A stretch of DNA of 64,000 bases from Sphingobacterium hotanense (lineage in GTDB: Bacteria > Bacteroidota > Bacteroidia > Sphingobacteriales > Sphingobacteriaceae). A program made the position numbers and the translations under genes. Location of the stretch: NCBI RefSeq assembly GCF_008274825.1, contig NZ_CP030848.1, positions 3,223,618-3,287,617 of the forward strand. Direction: 5' to 3'. This document shows, piece after piece, positions 61,379-64,000 of this stretch (its first letter is position 1; the number at the start of each line of letters is the position of its first letter). Below the pieces are notes generated by a model that ran no database searches, had not been told where the DNA came from, and saw only the letters and a list, made by a program, of their open reading frames with translations.

Positions 61379-62641
61379 ATGAATATCTCTAGTAAAAATC
61401 TCAACGCTCAGCACTTTATTGACTTAGAAGAAAAATATGGAGCACATAACTATCATCCTCTGCCCGTTGTATTAGAAAAAGGTGAAGGCGTATTTGTGTG
61501 GGATGTTGAAGGCAAAAGATATTATGACTTCCTTTCAGCATACTCAGCGGTCAATCAAGGACATTGCCATCCACGCATTATCAATGCGCTAAAATCGCAA
61601 GCAGAAAAACTAACACTTACCTCTCGTGCATTCTACAACAATAAGCTCGGCGAGTTGGAAGAGTTCCTATGCAATCTATTCGGATTTGACAAGGCATTGA
61701 TGATGAACTCAGGTGTGGAAGCGGTGGAGACTGCGATGAAGCTATGTAGAAAATGGGCATACCAAGTGAAGGGTCTTCCGGAAAACAGTGCGAAGATAGT
61801 ATTTGCTAAAGATAATTTCCATGGCAGAACATTATCTGTAATCTCCGCTTCAAACGACAGCACGGCGACTACGAACTTTGGCCCTTTCCTAGAGGGTATT
61901 GTTCAGGTGCCATACAACGATATCAAAGCTTTCGAAAGCTTGCTAAAATCTGACCCACATATCGCGGGTTTTATTGTAGAACCTATACAAGGCGAGGCTG
62001 GCATCATCGTACCTAGCGAGGACTACCTACAGCAAGTAAGAGCGTTGTGTTCACAATATAATGTTCTATTCATCGCAGATGAAATCCAAACCGGAATAGC
62101 ACGTACCGGAAGCATGCTTGCCTCATACGATATAAACGATAAGGATTCAAAGAGTAAACCAGATGTCATTATCCTGGGCAAAGCTTTGTCCGGAGGTGTG
62201 CTGCCTGTGTCTGCGGTGTTAGCAAATGATGAAGTGATGTTGACCATCAAACCTGGAGAACATGGATCTACTTATGGAGGTAACCCGCTTGCCTGTGCGG
62301 TAGCATTGGAAGCTGTTAAAACGGTTATCGATGAAGACCTTGCCAATCGTGCCGAAGAAATGGGCAAACTTTTCAGAGCAGGCTTGACCGATATCGCAAC
62401 ACGCTGCAAACTCATCACTACCGTACGCGGAAAAGGATTGCTAACAGCTATCGTGATAGATGCAGCTGAAGATGATGATACCGCTTGGAACATCTGCTTA
62501 GCCTTTAAAGAAAACGGACTATTGGCGAAACCTACGCATGGTAATAAAATACGCTTAGCTCCCCCTTTGGTCATTACAAAAGAACAAATCGAGGAATGTC
62601 TTCACATTATCGAAAAGTCTTTAGTTAACTTTGCATCATAA
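61379..62641 (+). CDS. rocD: Ornithine aminotransferase
   Basis: 420-residue PLP-dependent enzyme converting ornithine and 2-oxoglutarate to glutamate semialdehyde and glutamate. [23 protein letters not shown] at residues 19-41 is typical of ornithine aminotransferase; [34 protein letters not shown] and the PLP lysine in ILGKALSGG follow. Arginase begins 1 base after the stop codon, so the two steps of arginine breakdown are one unit. Confidence 0.95.
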   Translation: MNISSKNLNAQHFIDLEEKYGAHNYHPLPVVLEKGEGVFVWDVEGKRYYDFLSAYSAVNQGHCHPRIINALKSQAEKLTLTSRAFYNNKLGELEEFLCNLFGFDKALMMNSGVEAVETAMKLCRKWAYQVKGLPENSAKIVFAKDNFHGRTLSVISASNDSTATTNFGPFLEGIVQVPYNDIKAFESLLKSDPHIAGFIVEPIQGEAGIIVPSEDYLQQVRALCSQYNVLFIADEIQTGIARTGSMLASYDINDKDSKSKPDVIILGKALSGGVLPVSAVLANDEVMLTIKPGEHGSTYGGNPLACAVALEAVKTVIDEDLANRAEEMGKLFRAGLTDIATRCKLITTVRGKGLLTAIVIDAAEDDDTAWNICLAFKENGLLAKPTHGNKIRLAPPLVITKEQIEECLHIIEKSLVNFAS

Positions 62642-62642
62642 T

Positions 62643-63587
62643 ATGGAAAGACCAATTGAACTGATCAAGAACAGGTCGGATATCGGTGCTGGCACACGCG
62701 GTGCCGACTTGGGGATTGATGCAATGGAAATTGCAGCAATCAATAAGGGGAGCTTCTTTTTCAAAAAACATCCATTTATCGACGTGCCGACCCGAAACGA
62801 ATCGGTTTACGAAATCGAAGGGAACACCTGCGCAAAGCACATCAAACAGATTTACCAGCAGTGTAAAGATCTGTGTTCTATCGTCGAGAATAGCCTGATG
62901 AAGGCAAACTTCCCACTTGTTTTCTCGGGAGACCATTCCTCAGCTATTGGAACAGTAGCCGGTATTCGTGCGAAATTCCCAAACAAGAAATTAGGGATTA
63001 TATGGATCGACGCACATGCGGATATACATTCGCCATATACCACCCCATCAGGAAATATGCATGGGATGCCAATTGCGGCGATCCTAGGTATCGATAATAC
63101 CTCTGCACAAAAAAACGACATCAATCCGGAAACGCAGGCCTATTGGAATAAACTGAAAGCGATGAGCGACCACGGCACGCGGGTCGAAAAAGAACATATT
63201 GTTTATTTCGGTGTGCGTGATACAGAGATCGAGGAAGACCAACTCATTGAAAAACTAGGCATCAAAAACTATAAAGTAGATGAGGTCAGAAGAAAAGGAA
63301 TACCTGCTTGCATCGCAGAATGCCAAGAAAGACTAGCCGACTGCGACATTCTTTACGTTTCCTTCGACGTCGATAGCATGGACAGCGATCTAGTATCCGA
63401 AGGTACAGGCACGCCGGTACCAAAAGGCTTTCTCCCTAGCGAGGTCCAAGAGATTATTATCGACCTGATGAAGGATGAACGCGTAAAGTGTTTTGAAATT
63501 GTCGAGGTCAACCCTCTACTGGATAAACAAGGAAATAAGATGGCCGAAATAGCTTTCGAGATTTTAGAAAAAACCTTTGGGGTTTAG
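62643..63587 (+). CDS. Arginase-family ureohydrolase (arginase)
   Basis: 314 residues from ATG 62643. Hydrolyses arginine to ornithine and urea, with two Mn2+. Metal motifs SGDHSSAIG, IDAHADIH and SFDVDSMD are all present, and GTGTPVPKG and EIVEVNP are typical of arginase. Together with RocD it feeds arginine nitrogen into glutamate. Ends before a strong terminator. Confidence 0.94.
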   Translation: MERPIELIKNRSDIGAGTRGADLGIDAMEIAAINKGSFFFKKHPFIDVPTRNESVYEIEGNTCAKHIKQIYQQCKDLCSIVENSLMKANFPLVFSGDHSSAIGTVAGIRAKFPNKKLGIIWIDAHADIHSPYTTPSGNMHGMPIAAILGIDNTSAQKNDINPETQAYWNKLKAMSDHGTRVEKEHIVYFGVRDTEIEEDQLIEKLGIKNYKVDEVRRKGIPACIAECQERLADCDILYVSFDVDSMDSDLVSEGTGTPVPKGFLPSEVQEIIIDLMKDERVKCFEIVEVNPLLDKQGNKMAEIAFEILEKTFGV

Positions 63588-63951
63588 ATTTTAGATATTA
63601 GATTTTAGACATTAGACTTTGTATGGCGCCGATTAGGCGCCATTCTTTTTTGATATCAGTTATGATATTTTGATGTGGTCTGAGCTTTTACTTTGAACTG
63701 GAAGGGAGGATTGTTTTGAACCAAAAAAGGAAAGTATGTTTTGAAGGAGTGCTTTTTGTTTTGAACCAGGAAAGGAAGGATGTAAGGATGAACAGGATCC
63801 TGTCAATCTTTATATCCTTCCTTTCTTGGTTCAGAAACAGCCCCATTTTTTCTTTCAACATGATCCTGCCAATCCTTACATCCTTCCTTTCCTGATTCAA
63901 AGACACCCGACATACTCTAATGTCTAAAATCTAATGTCTAATATCTAAAAC
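63583..63951. repeat. Dispersed repeat: palindromic units between inverted TTAGAT-rich arms
   Basis: The left arm GTTTAGATTTTAGATATTAG.. (63583-63617) is matched in inverted orientation by the right arm ..CTAATATCTAAAAC (about 63916-63951). In between, GAACCAGGAAAGGAAGGATG and its complement form a 70-base imperfect palindrome (63763-63832) centred on ACAGGATCCTGT (63792-63803), and another forward unit runs from 63861 to 63899. The units match the 50-bp repeats at 13397-13690. No supported gene lies here or in the last 50 bases of the window. Confidence 0.85.
63623..63651 (+). terminator. Terminator of the rocD-arginase operon
   Basis: Stem ATGGCGCC / GGCGCCAT (63623-63630 with 63636-63643), GATTA loop, then TCTTTTTTT. 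Confidence 0.9.
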
Positions 63952-64000
63952 AGAAACTTTCTCATAACTCTCATTATGCACTGATGCTACTGCTCTACCC

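Noticed and set aside
63951..64000. Start of a tRNA on the minus strand at the window end (GGGTAGAGCAGTAG)
   Set aside because: No T-arm GTTCGA or matching anticodon stem follows on the minus strand; likely chance.

Overview
The window is a chromosomal segment from a member of Bacteroidota, most likely the family Sphingobacteriaceae (a Sphingobacterium-type genome). The evidence is the repeated -7 promoter element TAnnTTTG, weak Shine-Dalgarno sites, a long N-terminally extended NusB, a single-chain PurL, a CzcA pump fused to a TolC-like domain, DUF3857/transglutaminase proteins and many SPII lipoproteins. Genus is inference from gene content; no 16S gene is present.

Layout. 1-7.2 kb: 3' part of mnmA (cut by the window edge), two identical tRNA-Phe genes, a sulfatase, an IS1182-type insertion sequence, and a minus-strand operon ybbR/cdaR-coaE-MBL exonuclease-tiny membrane protein. 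7.4-16.5 kb: purL, a lipoprotein, an ANT(6)-like nucleotidyltransferase, a PLDc_N-type membrane protein, a 50-bp tandem repeat block, a Na+/H+ antiporter and rlmF. 16.5-25.5 kb: the nusB-DUF1573-yajC operon, a leucine-dehydrogenase-family protein lacking the usual catalytic lysine, an ABC exporter half-subunit, an overlapping pair of DUF3857/transglutaminase proteins and tRNA-Ala(GGC).

25.6-36.2 kb is an accessory island: an IS21 element with a perfect 7-bp target duplication, a Panacea/SocA-type toxin-antitoxin pair, and a tight four-gene operon (kleisin-like, small MukE-like, SMC-like ATPase, TOPRIM nuclease) that matches a Wadjet/JetABCD plasmid- and phage-defence complex. It ends at the housekeeping rplU-rpmA operon.

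37.2-41.2 kb holds two group II introns back to back, the second starting exactly at the U-tract of a terminator. 41.2-52 kb: two secreted proteins, glmM, a PAP2 phosphatase-ZIP transporter pair with a convergent MarR regulator, feoA-feoB-FeoB-associated protein, an amino-acid permease and a YhhN lysoplasmalogenase. 52-57.7 kb: a heavy-metal RND efflux operon. 58-60.8 kb: bacteriophytochrome kinase plus heme oxygenase, which would supply its biliverdin chromophore. 60.8-63.6 kb: Lrp/AsnC regulator divergent from ornithine aminotransferase and arginase, an arginine-catabolic module. The window ends in a second copy of the repeat family seen at 13.4 kb, here arranged as large palindromes between inverted TTAGAT-rich arms.
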